Positions 21,740 to 34,193 of a stretch of 64,000 nucleotides of DNA are shown here, piece after piece. Source of the DNA: Coptis chinensis. Taxonomy: Eukaryota > Streptophyta > Magnoliopsida > Ranunculales > Ranunculaceae. The notes beneath the pieces are model-generated. The model worked only from the letters and a program-made list of their open reading frames with translations. It did not search any database and had not been told where the DNA came from. The first letter of the stretch is position 1. Each line of letters begins with the position of its first letter. A program made the position numbers and the translations under genes. Where the stretch lies: contig CM027378.1 in NCBI GenBank assembly GCA_015680905.1, forward strand, positions 102,693,501-102,757,500, read 5' to 3'.

Positions 21740-23700
21740 AGTCCATAAAATTCTAAAATAGAAAACCAAAGAGTACTCTGTGTCGTACGATGTTTGTGAA
21801 AGGAAAAAAACCAAGATGTTTGTATAAATTATAACTAATTTTAGAATTTCAGGGAGATATGTAAAGAGACATATACCTGTCTGAAATCCCGAACAGTGTC
21901 TGGAATGTGAATACTTATCCAAATAATGAGAGCGTGAGATGTATCATGCATTCTTCTTCACAGATGTTTCAAACTACATTTCGACTAAAGTTCTTTATCC
22001 TGTTGATAACCTTTCACTGTTAACAAAAGTTATTGATGAATAAGACTCCGCATGCCATAATCATTTGTTCTTCATTCTAAATACAATAAATGTAAATAGG
22101 TTAGTTACATAAAAGAAAGTTCAGAGAGGGAAGTAGTCATTGAGAGGGAAGGAAAATGCAATGAGATTGATGGTAACGTAGCAAAACTACAACAACTAAC
22201 AAACCAATAACTCTATAGAGAGGGTTTCTTACCACAACTACAAATGTTTCACATTTAGTTAAATGGAATACAAAACCGCATATAGCTAACCGATACAAAA
22301 CCGATAGTCCTAGAATGCATTGCAATTCACGTCCTAGAATGATAGTCTTGGTACAAAGTCAACAGATGTCTTACCCAGCAAAACAAAATTGGTACAAAGT
22401 CAAAATAATGCCAAAACTGATATATCCTCAATATGTGCATGCTCTATGCTCTTTAACTTCAAATGCAAAGATACCACTGTGAAGAGATAATTTGTTCCCA
22501 TATATAGCTAACATGAGTATATTGTTTCGCCACACAATACTTAAGATATTTACAAAGAAATTCCTAAAGGTGATTGAGTAAGAATTTGATATTTGAATAT
22601 TAAGGGTTTCCACAACCTGATCGACTTTTTAAAACCTTGAGAATGATACGTAGTAACTTTCTAAGTATCAATTTATAGGTCAATTCAAGATCAACTTTCT
22701 GATGGGTGATGAGCTCAGTCAACATTGACCGCTAAGGCACTAATCTTTAAACCATTTCAATGCTTTAGTAAGTCACTTTCCTAAACTTGTGTATGATTAA
22801 ACTTTGATGAATACAGAACAAATTGTAACATGACTAAATTGTTTCAAAAATATCAAAACAAACACCTATTGCAACAAAATAAAAATGATCAATATAAGTT
22901 TATCTTAAATCCAATATTCAAACAAAATTACAACCATATTAATTTTGTCTGTGTTATAAAAGCTTACTTAGAATTCCAGTTTCCGAAAGAACATATTCTA
23001 AAAATGATTTAGTGAAGGTCGGGCATACCAAAATTTACGTTAATATGCCTTCAATATAATCCATTAGCCTATATTCAAGTGTTCAACTTAAGAATTGATT
23101 CCAAAAAAAAATAAAAATAATAAAAATCATTCTTTATAATGCAGATTTTGGGTTTAATCTCCCTGGTTGATATATACCCGGCATAAAAACCCCCTCATTA
23201 CGTACTAACCCATAAAAACCCCTTATTTTTTTAAAATACCCAAACTGACTAAAATACCCCCCACACATAAAACCCTAGATCTCAAATTTATCTTCTCTTT
23301 TTCTTCTCGCCGCATCCTCTCTTCTTGTAAATCCTAGATATCCTGCAAAACCAAATTAACATAGAAGATAAGATGACAAAACAACCGAAATTCTTTCTTT
23401 CTCACTTTCTCTCATTCTTTCATGTTTTTTCAAATACGAAATTCTTCTTTTCTTTCTCTCAATCAATTTCTCTTGAAATTTGTTGTTCTCCAACTAAACA
23501 AATTAGATTTGAGAAACAATATCAAGATTTGGAAATTTTGTTTCTTCCACTCAAAACCGGATCTAAGAATTGTCTATTTTTTCAATTCAAAGATGAAATC
23601 TCTTTGAATATTTTGAATATGAAAGTCAAGTTTTTTTCAATTCAAAAATGAAATCTTTTTGAGTTGTTGTTCATTTCAAATAATTTTGTATAAATTATGA
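21740..23700. other. Spacer between captured fragments
   Basis: No gene recognised. Between 23150 and 23300 CCCATAAAAACCCC-type motifs occur, and related inverted motifs lie near 24190-24290, so 23.15-24.3 kb may be one non-autonomous element enclosing the 128-bp repeats. Its ends are not clear. Confidence 0.4.
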
Positions 23701-23734
23701 TCGACCTGTCTTCTCTATGAAAATTTAATTTTTC

Positions 23735-24120
23735 ATAGGTCAAGTTACTATGTAAATTTAAATTTACATAGATCAAGTTACTATGTAAATATAAGTTTTC
23801 ATAGCTCCAATGACTATGTAAATATAGTTTTACATATATATGATTATGTAAAAATACATTTACATATATTTTGTCAGGTGTCAAAAAAAATTCAATTTCA
23901 AAAGTTATTATGTAAATTTAAGCTTTCATAGCTCCAATGACTATATAAATATAGTCTTACATATATATGACTATGTAAAAATACATTTACATATATTATG
24001 TCAAGTGTCGGGAGAAATTTTCAATCCCAAAAGTTACTATGTAAATTTAAGTTTTTATCGCTCCAATGACTATGTAAATATAGTTATATATATATATATA
24101 CATTTACATATCGTCGGAAA
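23735..24120. repeat. AT-rich tandem repeat, unit about 128 bp, three copies
   Basis: GCTCCAATGACTAT occurs at 23804, 23931 and 24060, spacing 127 and 129. Units share ACTATGTAAATATA and ACATTTACATAT motifs that can pair with each other. The third unit is shortened. Confidence 0.8.
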
Positions 24121-24684
24121 ATTTTCAATCCCAAAAGGGTTAAAAGGGAAATAAAATAAAATGGGAAATAAAAACATACCATATTTTATCTTTTTTTTGG
24201 AAAACAGGGAGGTTATTTAACAAGACCTAAATAATAGAGAGGTTATGTGATATGGGTCGATGGGAGGGAGTTTATACTCAACCGAGTTAGAACCAAGGGG
24301 TGAGCCTCATTTCTTGCTTTTATAATGCTGGTACACAAAAGCGTATATAAAAAAAAAAAAAACTTTAGTAATCAACGGAAACTCATATCATAACTTAGCA
24401 AAGGAAAACTCCAACCAATCATCAAATTGAGCACGAAAAATAAAATACAGATAAGGGTAATTACAGTAGAGAATTGCATTGCAACTTGGAATTAATACAA
24501 ATAGATATTTTTATTGTAACCTGCAATATCTAATATAATTAATTTAGATATTTAGGTATATATGCTTACCCGTAGTCAAGTAAGAATACCAAAGCTTAAC
24601 TGCTAGAAAGTTATTCGCTTGTTGAAGCCTCCATATCTAACTCCTCTAGTCCCCTTCTTAATAACACCTTCATTAGGTACTAAC

Positions 24685-24785
24685 CTGTAAACACCAAGAA
24701 GTATAAAGATCTTCACCCCACGTGTATTTTGATGTGGAATCAAATCAATGGCGCCTTCAATCGTAATAGAATCCCCTGTCCTATT
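24685..24785 (-). pseudogene. Pectin methylesterase exon fragment
   Basis: Reads GDSITIEGAIDLIPHQNT then RGVKIFILLGVYR, ending at donor ACAG|GTTAGT. This matches the N-terminal start of the pectinesterase beta-helix domain (pattern AVD-IP--NT-RV-I-I-PG-YRE), closest by eye to QRT1-like PMEs, which de-esterify wall pectin. The catalytic region (QAVA, DFIFG) is not found nearby. It is an isolated exon fragment on the same strand as the GH9 and HSP90 pieces. Confidence 0.7.
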
Positions 24786-24839
24786 TTTTGTCGACTTTAG
24801 TAGCAGACTCAACAAAAATACCATATTTAGCCAGAACAA

Positions 24840-27456
24840 TAATCATTTGTCTTGATCAATACTACTTGGGGTCAAAAGTATCATATCAAAAACTATAACC
24901 AATTTTCTTTAAAAAATACTTTTGCGTGCATGCATCAAAACCTTCCCAGCCTGCTATTGACAATACCAAATGTCCACTCCACTAATAAATAGCCAACTCT
25001 TCATTTGGATGCATGCCTATACAAAGACCAACGGAACCTCAAAGCAAAAGGTATTAAACTCGCTTTTATGACCTCCCATGTATTAGACTCGTTACAACAT
25101 CAGAGATTTGTTTTGCAATCTAGAAACATATAAATGATCCAAAAAAAGGCAGGGGAAACATCACTACAACAAATAAAGAGTCATCAATGTAATGCATTTA
25201 AAACCCAAAATTTACCAGGCTAAGCAATTCGTGATCATTTGCATTTACAATCTTCATTACTGGAATAAAACCTTACTAAGAGAGCATAAATTAGTGGTGT
25301 GGTGATAGGGAACACCTCCGCGAGTAGAAATAAGCTCCCATTATGTCCTTTCAGATTAATTGTAGATAGTAGGTTTCTTGACTGCAAGATATGCACACAA
25401 AAATCTAAGCATGAAGAACACTACCTTCCAATGGTAGCTTACAAACTATACTTGTAATATGGTGTCTTAGGTCAAAGGCGTGTAAAATACTGATTTTGGT
25501 ATTCGTCAATGATTCCTCTAGCAAAAGCAACATATTGTTTTAGCAAATCTATTTAGTTGAGACTATGGTTTTTAAACTACTATAATTTGTAGTGTTCATT
25601 AATAAAATGACCAAAAAGTGGATTGTCTCGATAGATTATCAAGAAATAAACAAACTCTATCTTACCTATTTTATAACAATAAAATTTAGCAATATTTCTT
25701 AGCTTAAGGAAACAAAAAACTCTAACATAACAATAAGAGAAATGTTTAATTATAAAGGACCAAGTTAATATGTAACTTACGACTTAAAGGATCACCTCAA
25801 GGAAAGCTAACCTTCTATAATTAAGTACAAAAATGGTTCCTCCAAATAAGAGCCCACAATACAATCAATGACCTATTCAAATATATAGAAATCAAGACAA
25901 CCAAAACCCGTTTCCATGTATGAGTAGCACTGTCAAATCTAATCTATCAGTTTCATTATTTACATATCAAAAAGGTATCATTTATCAAAGAGTCTAGGAC
26001 AACAAATGATATACTACCATGTGTGAGTGATAATTGCCCTATTACATAGATATGCACCACACAGTATTCCCCTGAATTTGAGAACACTAATAGATGGATA
26101 TGCAACATGGTATCTTTTCCCACAGAACATAATGCCTAAAAGGGAAAACAGCAAATAACTATTGAACACATGCCTAAAAGAAGAAATAAGCATAGTGTTA
26201 CACTTTCAGTTTCAACTTAGCATAGTGCCAATTAAGATGAAACCAAATAACCTTTATAAAGTAAAACCAATCCGTCGAAAGGGATTACAACACTAAGCCA
26301 CACAACTTGATCAGGCTTAGATTGAAAGATCTTACTATCCATTGCAAAGGAATTCCCCTACCAAGGCAGAAAGCAAAATAATTCTTAATCTAAGATTAAC
26401 AAATGAAAGATAAGAAGAATAGTAAAGAGAATAAAATAAGTGACCGTTGAAGAAATCAACATATAATTCCAAGTGATTATACTACACATGATTTTGGTTA
26501 CACATGATTTAGGTAAGCTCCAATAATAAAAATTGTAAATAGTGAAACATAAAAACACAAAACTAATAAGAGTTTCACTTGGATCTGACATACATTCTCA
26601 ACAACTATTAAAATGGGTGTCATCCAATGACAATGCGATTGCATGTAAAACTTAATATCAAAAAGAAGGAATCAATTGTACAAAAAAAAAACTTAGTCTT
26701 GATTTGTCATACATTTCCATTTAAAGTGGCTTTTACTAAGTTACCAACTTTCAATTTTTTGCCTATACCTGACAGTCACTGAAATTAACAAAGGTACACA
26801 AATACCCTGGCGCAAACTAAAATTACATGCACTATAAGCCATTAGTGGTTCTAGCATTGGATATTCAATTTTGAAACTGAAAAATAATACAAAGCTTTTT
26901 CCATCACCCGAGTTAAGCTTAAATAAGCACAACAATACCAACGACCAACAAAACTAATAGTGATGTTGTTTTTCCTTTTATTTTTGCTCTTCTTGCACCA
27001 ACATAAATAATCCAACGAACAACTGAGTCCTTAGCATCAATCACTTGGATTGGTCAGTAAATTTCTCCACCATTCACATACTTATTTTTATCATGTTGTC
27101 AATAACTCAATTCAACAAATTCAAAAAAAAAAAAGAACCCCCATATATCAAAAAATAAATAAAATTATTAAAACAAAACAGATAAGAAGACAATGAACAT
27201 TTCGTGTAAAAAAAGCTTATCAACCATGAAGAGATAAGAAGACAATGAAGACATCTTACTTGATAGAATAGGAAGACATGATAGGTTGATAGGCATGAAT
27301 ACCTGGTGATGAAGAAGAGGTTGAGCTTCCCAGAAAAATCAGACCAAGAAAACACACCTCTTGAACGAATTGATAACTATATAATAATCCTTTTTTCTAC
27401 AAAAACCAAAATAAAAAATCACTAAAACAACACAAAAAATGAAAACCAAGATTCTT
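24840..27456. other. Spacer, no gene recognised
   Basis: AT-rich without protein-like ORFs. It probably belongs to the same minus-strand composite element that the gypsy retrotransposon at 27457 entered. Confidence 0.35.
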
Positions 27457-27942
27457 TGGGTAAGAACTCACCCAAATACACTAACAATCTTGTTAGGGAG
27501 ATTGTTGTATGTAGAATTGTTGAAACTGTACCATCAATGGCTGCCTACATATCCAAATCACTTTCTTGAATCTTGAACGTAGTTCTTTTGTTGAAATGAT
27601 TATTGGGTATTTATAGGAAAATTAATATGTTAAGCTTCTTATTGCCTAAGATATCATTTCCTTATTTGATGAGATATTTCCCTCTTTGTACAAAAATCTT
27701 TCCAAAAGCTTTATATGAAAAAAAAATCCCTGGACATATCTTCAGACCTGCTATATATAACTTGGGTGCTACATTAGTGGGTAGTGCCATTGCTCCACTA
27801 GTGGGCACGCCATAATGCAACACTAGTAGGCAAGCGGGAATGCCACAGTAGCAGACAAGCAAGTACGCCACATTAGTGAGTGGCTTTTATAGTGTACCCA
27901 ATGATGGTTGTTTGTAGGGGTATGAGTACACTGGTACATACA
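27457..27942 (-). repeat. 3' LTR of the gypsy element
   Basis: Starts TGGGTAAGAACTC and ends GGTACATACA on the plus strand, so TG...CA borders on both strands. By eye it is over 90 percent identical to 33699-34193. The polypurine tract AAAAGGAGGCGG (minus strand) abuts it at 27943-27954. Confidence 0.9.
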
Positions 27943-27954
27943 CCGCCTCCTTTT
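27943..27954 (-). promoter_or_regulatory. Polypurine tract of the gypsy element
   Basis: Minus-strand AAAAGGAGGCGG lies directly against the 3' LTR start TGTATG. It is the expected plus-strand priming site for reverse transcription. Confidence 0.7.
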
Positions 27955-28229
27955 CATCTGATGGAATTTGTTCCTTGCGGCGAAGAATAAAACATAATAT
28001 TACTGCAAAAGAATGAAACAGTGTGATTAAAATATATGTGATGCCATCTGAATAACTTAGTTAAGGTTAACTTAACTTAGTACGTTTTGTAATTTTGAGA
28101 TCGACTTAACTAGCGGGTAGCTTGGATCAAGTAAACTTAGTGACTTTGACCGTGTGCAGTTAACTAAATCAGTTAATGCTAATTTAGTAAGGAGAACCCA
28201 TAGTTTGCCACTGCTTACTTGATGATTTT

Positions 28230-29050
28230 TTTGTTTGTGCATGGAGAAAGGTGCTGCAAATGCAAACTCCATTACTTGGTGATGCGTGGAGTAAGGTGTG
28301 GCAAACACAAACTCCATGACTTTTTTGTGCATGGAGAGAGGTGTTGAAAACGCAAACTCCACAACTTTTTTTTTAGGTGCATAGAGAGAGGTATTGAAAA
28401 CACAAACTCCATAACTTTTTGGTACATGGAGAGAGATGTTGAAAACGAAAACTCCACGACTTTTTGGTGCATGGAGAGAGGTGTTGAAAATGCAAACTCC
28501 ATGACCTTTTGGTGCATGGAGAGAGGTGTTGAAAACGTAAACTCCACAACTTTTTGGTGCATGGAGAGAGGTGTTGAAAACACAAACCCCACGGCTTTTT
28601 GGTGCATGGAGAGAGGTGTTGAAAACGCAAACTCCATGGCTTTTTGGTACATGAAGAGAGGTGTTGAAAACACAAACTCCATAACTTTTTGGTGCGTGGA
28701 GAGAGGTGTTGAAAAGGCAAACTCCACGACTTTTTGGTGTATGGTAACAGGTGTTGAAAATGCAAAGTCCATGACTTTTTGGTGCATGGAAAAAGGTGTT
28801 GAAAATGGAAACTCCACGACTTTTTGGTGCATGGAGAGAGGTGTTGAGAAAGCAAACTCCACGACTTTTTGGTGCATGGAGAGAGGTGTTGAAAACGCAA
28901 ACTCCACGGTTTTTTGGTGCATGGAGAGAGGTGTTGAAAATGCAAACTCCATGACTTGGTGATGCACATAATAAGTTATTGTAAATGCAAACTCTGTGAC
29001 TTTTTGGTGTATAGAGAGAGATGTTGAAAATGCAAACTCCATGACTTCTA
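28230..29050. repeat. 45-bp minisatellite, about 18 units
   Basis: Units of about 45 bp such as GGTGCATGGAGAGAGGTGTT plus GAAAACGCAAACTCCACGAC, head to tail with scattered substitutions. Because 45 is a multiple of three, several frames stay open: 270 codons on minus (15-residue periods like MHQKVVEFAFSTPLS) and 178 on plus. The outer units are more diverged. It lies inside the gypsy element just before its 3' LTR region. There is no evidence that either frame is a gene. Confidence 0.9.
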
Positions 29051-29344
29051 AATTTGTATATGTTTTGTATAGTTTAGCTTTCATATCAACTGTTTATCTT
29101 TAAGAATGGTAACTGGGCAATCGATATATATTATTTTTTACTAACTAACTAACTGAATGAAAATAAAGAAATGTGGAATAATGCATTTTATTGATGATTG
29201 ATAATCTGGAAAACAAAAGAAGATTACTTCAAGGACCAGTTCTAAGGAACGAACTGTCCACCCAAACTAGTAATTGTCTAGCTTGATAAAAACACATCCT
29301 AATCTAGAGCCGGCTTTGTTATGTGAGCTGTCTATGTAAACCAT

Positions 29345-30660
29345 CTATGAATCGGGTGATAGGGCCATAAGATTTGTTGGGGCTTTCTCGCCCCCAACTG
29401 CTAGCGCTTCACTAGAGATGTCGTTGTCTTGGTTGATTTCAGGGCCAAAATCGTCAATTGGAAAATTTGTTATTAAGGATGCAAGGGTGTGACCCTTTTC
29501 TAGAATGCGAGGTTCAAAGACAATATTGTAAGCGTGTAAATAGATGTCCCATTCAGCCAGTCTACTTGATTCCTGAGCACTGTGAAAAACTTTGTGAAGT
29601 AGGTATTCAGTGTATACCTTAACTAATCTTCCTTGGAAGTATGGCTTGAGGCGTCTGGCAACATGAACCAATGCTAGAGCGATTTTTTCAACTCTCGCAT
29701 ATCTAGTTTCCGCCCTCGTTAGGGTCTTACTAATGAAGAAAATTGAACGACCGTCTTCTCCATCGATGAACAGTACACTGACTGCAGTGTCTGTAGCGGC
29801 CAAGTAAACTCCGACAGGTTGCCTTGTGGCTGGGCTGGCCAAAATTGGTGGCGAGACTAAGTATTTCTTGATGGATTGGAAAGAATTTTCACAGTCATCA
29901 TTCCACCCTGATGAGTCCTTTAAAGTCTGAAAGAAAGGACGACATCTGTTTGAGTACTTAGAGATGAAGTGGTTGAAAGCTGCTAAGCATCCTATGAGCT
30001 GCTGAATCTCCTTTTTTGTTTTTGGAGATGGCATGGCTTGAATGGATCAGATCTGCTTTGGGTTAGCTCCAATGCCTTGGCGAGTCATCAAATACCCCAA
30101 AAATTTGCCAAAGATTAGCCCAAAAGCGCATTTTGAAAGATTGAGCCGCATGTTGAATTCTTCAATTCTGTCAAAAACTAATTGGAAGTCAGAGATGTGA
30201 TTTCTCTTATGCTTGGATTTTACAACCATGTCGTCAATGTACGCCTCCATTATTTTACCTAACATATCTCCGAATATGGTGTTAATCATCCTCTAATAAA
30301 TGGCACTTGTGTTTTTTAAACCAAAAGGCATGACTTGGTAACAGAAAATTCCCTGATCAGTTATGAATACAGTCGTTTCTTGGTCTTTAATAGATAGCGG
30401 AATCTGGTGGTATCCTGAAGAAGCATCCATAAATGATAATCACGGGTGGCCAGATGTGGCGTCTACCAATTTTGATATTCGTGGAAGAGTGTAGGGATGA
30501 ATTGGGTAAGCTTTGTTAAGGTTTGTGAAATCGATGCACACTCTCATTTTACCATCTTTCTTAGGTACTACCACTACATTAGACAACCATGCAGGATATG
30601 AAACTGGCTGAATAAACTTGACTGAGAGTAAACGATTGATCTCTTCTTTGGCCTTGAGTT
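29345..30660 (-). pseudogene. Gypsy reverse transcriptase and RNase H remnant
   Basis: From high to low coordinates: PAWLSNVVVVPKKDGKMRVC, FTNLNKAYPIHPYTLPRI, VMPFGLKNTSAIY, then AYIDDMVVKSKHKRN with the catalytic Y-IDD box at about 30225-30245. This is followed by KCAFG, GKFLGY and, after a frame break near 30040, an RNase H domain of the RT_RNaseH_2 type (29345-30034; ISKTLTRAETRY, EKIALALVHVARRL). Stops interrupt the RT near 30293 and 30440. Integrase, expected next, is absent. Confidence 0.9.
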
Positions 30661-31252
30661 TTCTATCCAGTTAAATATGCCTAGGTTTCTACCGCACTGG
30701 CTTGATTGTAGGATCAATATCAAGCGTGTGGCATGCAATATATGGGCTAATTACAGGCATCTATTCCACTGACCAAGCAAATATCGTCTTGTTTTTTCTG
30801 AGGAGTGCAATCATCTCCGCTTGTTTATTTTCTAACAGTTTCGCCGATATGAAAGTTGTTTCGCCCTTGAATTCCCAATTTGCACTTCTAAGAGGCGGTC
30901 TATAGTCGGCGGCCTTTCATTTCGTGAACTAACATTACAAATATTGTGTGGTATTGATTCTGACTTAGACACCTCCTGCGAATTGCTGAGAACTGTATTC
31001 CCTCGCATATCATACTGACGATACTCCTCCAAGACTTTTTTATGGCAGTTGTGGGAAGCTATCTGGTCGCCCCATACTTTACAAATTTTTTCGAGGGATG
31101 GGAACTTGATCGCCTCGATAAAAGTAGAGACATCTTGTCCCCATACTGTGGAGCCAATCCCTTCCTAAGATTGCATTATAAAGGGATTTGTAATTTGTCA
31201 GAATTAATTCAATGTCTGCCATCTTGTCCATGAGTGTGACTGGTAAAGAAAC

Positions 31253-31564
31253 TCAACCCACTGGGGTTGTTGTTGTTCCATCGAAACCGACTATTGGATT
31301 ATTTTCCGCAACCACCAAATTCTCTAAAAGATGCATGTTCTTGTAGCAACCTGCAAAAATGACGCTGACAGAACTCCCAGTGTTTATCATTATGCGCTGA
31401 ACTCGCCATAATCCAATGAAAACAGAGATGGCGATCGTATCATAATGAGGATGATGGACACCAATTAGGTCTTTATCACTAAAACATAAGGGACTTTGTT
31501 CGGTAGTTTCTGAACGAATTCCTAATACAAAATCAATGTTATTTACGTAATAAAATTCACGCAA
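31253..31564 (-). pseudogene. Gypsy aspartic protease remnant
   Basis: Reads FSDKDLIGVHHPHYDTIAIS then RIMINTGSSVSVIF. The family active site is D-T-G-S-S; here it is N-T-G-S-S, so the catalytic Asp is lost. The position between gag and RT is as expected. Confidence 0.85.
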
Positions 31565-31613
31565 GAAACCAAACTTGGCTCGTTGCTCATACTTCTGCCT
31601 TTTTCGTTAAATG

Positions 31614-33453
31614 TCATTGATTTTGGCGTGACCAGCTAGTATGACATTGTAGCCCGTCATTGCTAAATTTTGCTTCACAGTCTTTGAAAGTAAGAACTCG
31701 TTTAACTATCCATTTTTCAACTAACTTCTGTATCTTTCCCATGAGGGATTTGCAATCCTCAATTTCATGACCGAAATCATTATAAAATGACACCAAAGAT
31801 TTTTGTCACTTCTAGACTTGGTGTTTTCAAGTAAGGGCATTGGAGGAAAAAGTAAGTTGCATTCTTTAATCTTCTCATATATCGTTGCATATTTGGCTTT
31901 TAATGGAGTGAGCTTCATTTCTTCGCGAACCGTGTTCGACATTTTGTAATCTGATTTTTGTTGTTGTCCTTCCGCAGTGTTTTGCATCTGTTTGGCTTTA
32001 CCATCACTTGAATCTTTACTCCGAAAATAATCTTTGTCTCTTGAGGCTTTTGCTCTAACATCTTCTTCGATGTTAATAAACTGTTGTGCTTGTGTAAACA
32101 AATTGGACTTGGATTGCGGGGGGTCCCGTATAAGAGAATTGTAAATTCCATTTTTATCGAAATGGACCCCTTCCTTGAATGCATGAATGATCATTACGTT
32201 AGGGACGTCAGTAACCTCTGCTTGCACTTAGTGGAAATGAATTACGAACTTTGCCAGAGTTTCGTCCTTTTGTTGCTTGGTATTTAGCAAGATGTTGACA
32301 TCCTTAGGACGTGTCCAATTATGCTTGAACCGATCTGTGAATTGACTTGCTAATGCTGGGAGTGATGTGATAGAACGAGCTGGCAGGCCGGAGAGCCAAC
32401 GGAGAGCTTCTCTTTTTAATGTAGACGGAAAAAGTTTTCATAAGAGGGGTCCATCCCCACACCATAGAATTAGTCTGCTTTTAAATTCCATGATATGATC
32501 GTTCGGGTTACCTCCTGCTTCATCAAACTTAGGAAGGTCTGGTTGTTTGAAGCCATCTTGATGTTTTGCATTTTGTATGATCAGAGAAAATCGCCCAATG
32601 ACATCTTCATTCACTGCAAGGTCTTTCCATCGAGTTTCAACCACACCTGCATTGCTCATTGTTTTCTTTATGATGTCTTTGATTTGTTGCTCCGTAAATG
32701 CTGCTCCTATAGCTTCTTGACTTTTGATTTGAGAAGTAACTTTCCTATGCTGCATCTCACGGTGTTGCTGCCCCTAGTTGTTGCTTAATTCTAGAGTTTG
32801 ATGGTTCGTTTAGCTGCGGGACCTGTGCCAATAATATGGGCTATGTTGGCGAACTGGGGAGTAGTTTCTTTGGTGTGGTCGCGCTCTGGGCTGACCTGCG
32901 TTGAACCTTCTGTACTGGTTTGCTACATTCAAACCATGTCTAAGGTCATGTTGCAATTCGGCTCTAAGATCATGATCTTGGCGTCTAGCACTGCCTCTTA
33001 TGGTGGTTGTTGTCCACCTTTCTGACGTGCTACGATCACGTTCAATGAACCTGGCATGTTGTTGGTATTTTGAGATCTTGATCGCCTTCTTGAATGGGAA
33101 GGATGTCTTATTAACCTCAAGTGATTTTGACAATGTTCGGGGATGGATTCCAATGGATGGGATTTGCCGTTATTATCTTGTATTCGGTTGAATACACTCT
33201 GGTTTTCACCATATCTGGGGGTTCTTGCTAGTGTGTAAGATGAAGCATCAACGTCATCCCTTTGTACTTGCTTCCCTTTGTCCAGTTGCTTTTGCAAGTT
33301 TTTTTTGCATTCCTTCTCTCTTATGAACTTTTGACGCATCATTTCTAGCGTAACGTAATCATCATTTTCGCCATATTTTCTAGATCTACTTTGTTTGCAT
33401 TTGTAGCATCTAGATCTTGAAGGTGAGTAACTGAAACCTGAGGTGGCAGACAT
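31614..33453 (-). pseudogene. Gypsy gag remnant
   Basis: Fragments in several frames: SRSRKYGENDDYVTLEMMRQ (about 33370), FKQPDLPKFDEAGGNPNDHI (about 32520), and QKDETLAKFVIHFH with FKEGVHFDKNGIYNSLIRDP (about 32100-32270). Together they follow the order of the retrotransposon gag domain. Frame breaks lie near 32430, 32230 and 31720. A (GTT)n run at 33561-33583 sits in the leader region. Confidence 0.85.
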
Positions 33454-33675
33454 CTAGATCTGGGTTGTCATGGCACTTGTTGTTGTGAAGGCTGATTTTG
33501 CAAATCTGTTGCAGCGGGTTGATCTATCACTTCCTGATCTATTAGAACTTCTAGATTTTTTGTTGTTGTTGTTGTTGTTGTTGTGTTCTTGCATTCTTGT
33601 TCACTTGGGACCTTGTAGTTTTTGCCATTAATGGTGCTTGGAAGAAAGAACGTGGAAGAAGGTTCGTTGGTAAAA

Positions 33676-33691
33676 CCACAAACGCCGCCAA
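33676..33691 (-). promoter_or_regulatory. Primer-binding site of the gypsy element
   Basis: Minus-strand TTGGCGGCGTTTGTGG lies seven bases inside the 5' LTR. It resembles TTGGCGCCGTCTGTGG, common in plant gypsy elements, with a few changes. The gypsy element at 57107 has a related site. Confidence 0.7.
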
Positions 33692-33698
33692 TTATGTT

Positions 33699-34193
33699 TG
33701 GGTAAGAACTCACCCAGACACACTAACGATCTTGTTAGGGAGATTGTTGTATGTAGAATTGATTGAGACTGTACCATCAATGGCTGCTTACGTATCTAAA
33801 TCACTTTCTGGAATCAAGTCTCTTCTTGAACATAGTTCTTTGTTGAAATGATTGTTGGGTATTTATAGGAAAATGAATATGTTAAGTTTCTTTTTGCCTA
33901 AGATATCATTTCCTTATTTGATGAGATATTTCCCTCTTTGTACAAAAATCTTTCCAAAAGCTTTATATGGAAAAAATCCCTTGACATATCTTCGGACCTG
34001 CTATATATAACTTGGGTGCTACATTAGTGGGTAGTGTCATTGCTCCACTAGTGGGCACGCCAGAATGCAACACTAGTAAGCAAGCGGGAATGCCACAGTA
34101 GTGGGCAAGCAAGTACGCCACATTAGTGAGCGGCTCTTATAGTAGTACCCAATGATGGTTGTTCGTAGGTGTACGAGTACACTGGTACATACA
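33699..34193 (-). repeat. 5' LTR of the gypsy element
   Basis: Same borders and content as 27457-27942 with a few small indels. Read on minus it runs TGTATGTACC to CTTACCCA. Confidence 0.9.

Larger units (their letters stand above)
27457..34193 (-). mobile_element. Degenerate Ty3/gypsy LTR retrotransposon, 6.7 kb
   Basis: Two direct LTRs (27457-27942 and 33699-34193) flank minus-strand remnants in the order gag, protease, reverse transcriptase, RNase H. The primer-binding site adjoins the high-coordinate LTR and the polypurine tract the low-coordinate LTR, fixing the minus orientation. No integrase is visible. A 45-bp minisatellite occupies 28230-29050 between the last coding remnant and the 3' LTR. 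Five bases flanking the two LTRs (TTCTT and ATGAT) do not match, so no target-site duplication remains. All coding parts have stops or frameshifts. Confidence 0.9.

Noticed and set aside
28230..29050. CRISPR-like array
   Set aside because: Units are contiguous and diverged, with no unique spacers, and the DNA is plant nuclear.
28272..29084. Long open frames (270 codons minus, 178 plus) as a repeat protein gene
   Set aside because: They arise because the 45-bp unit is divisible by three. Both strands are open at once, and the array lies within a dead gypsy element.
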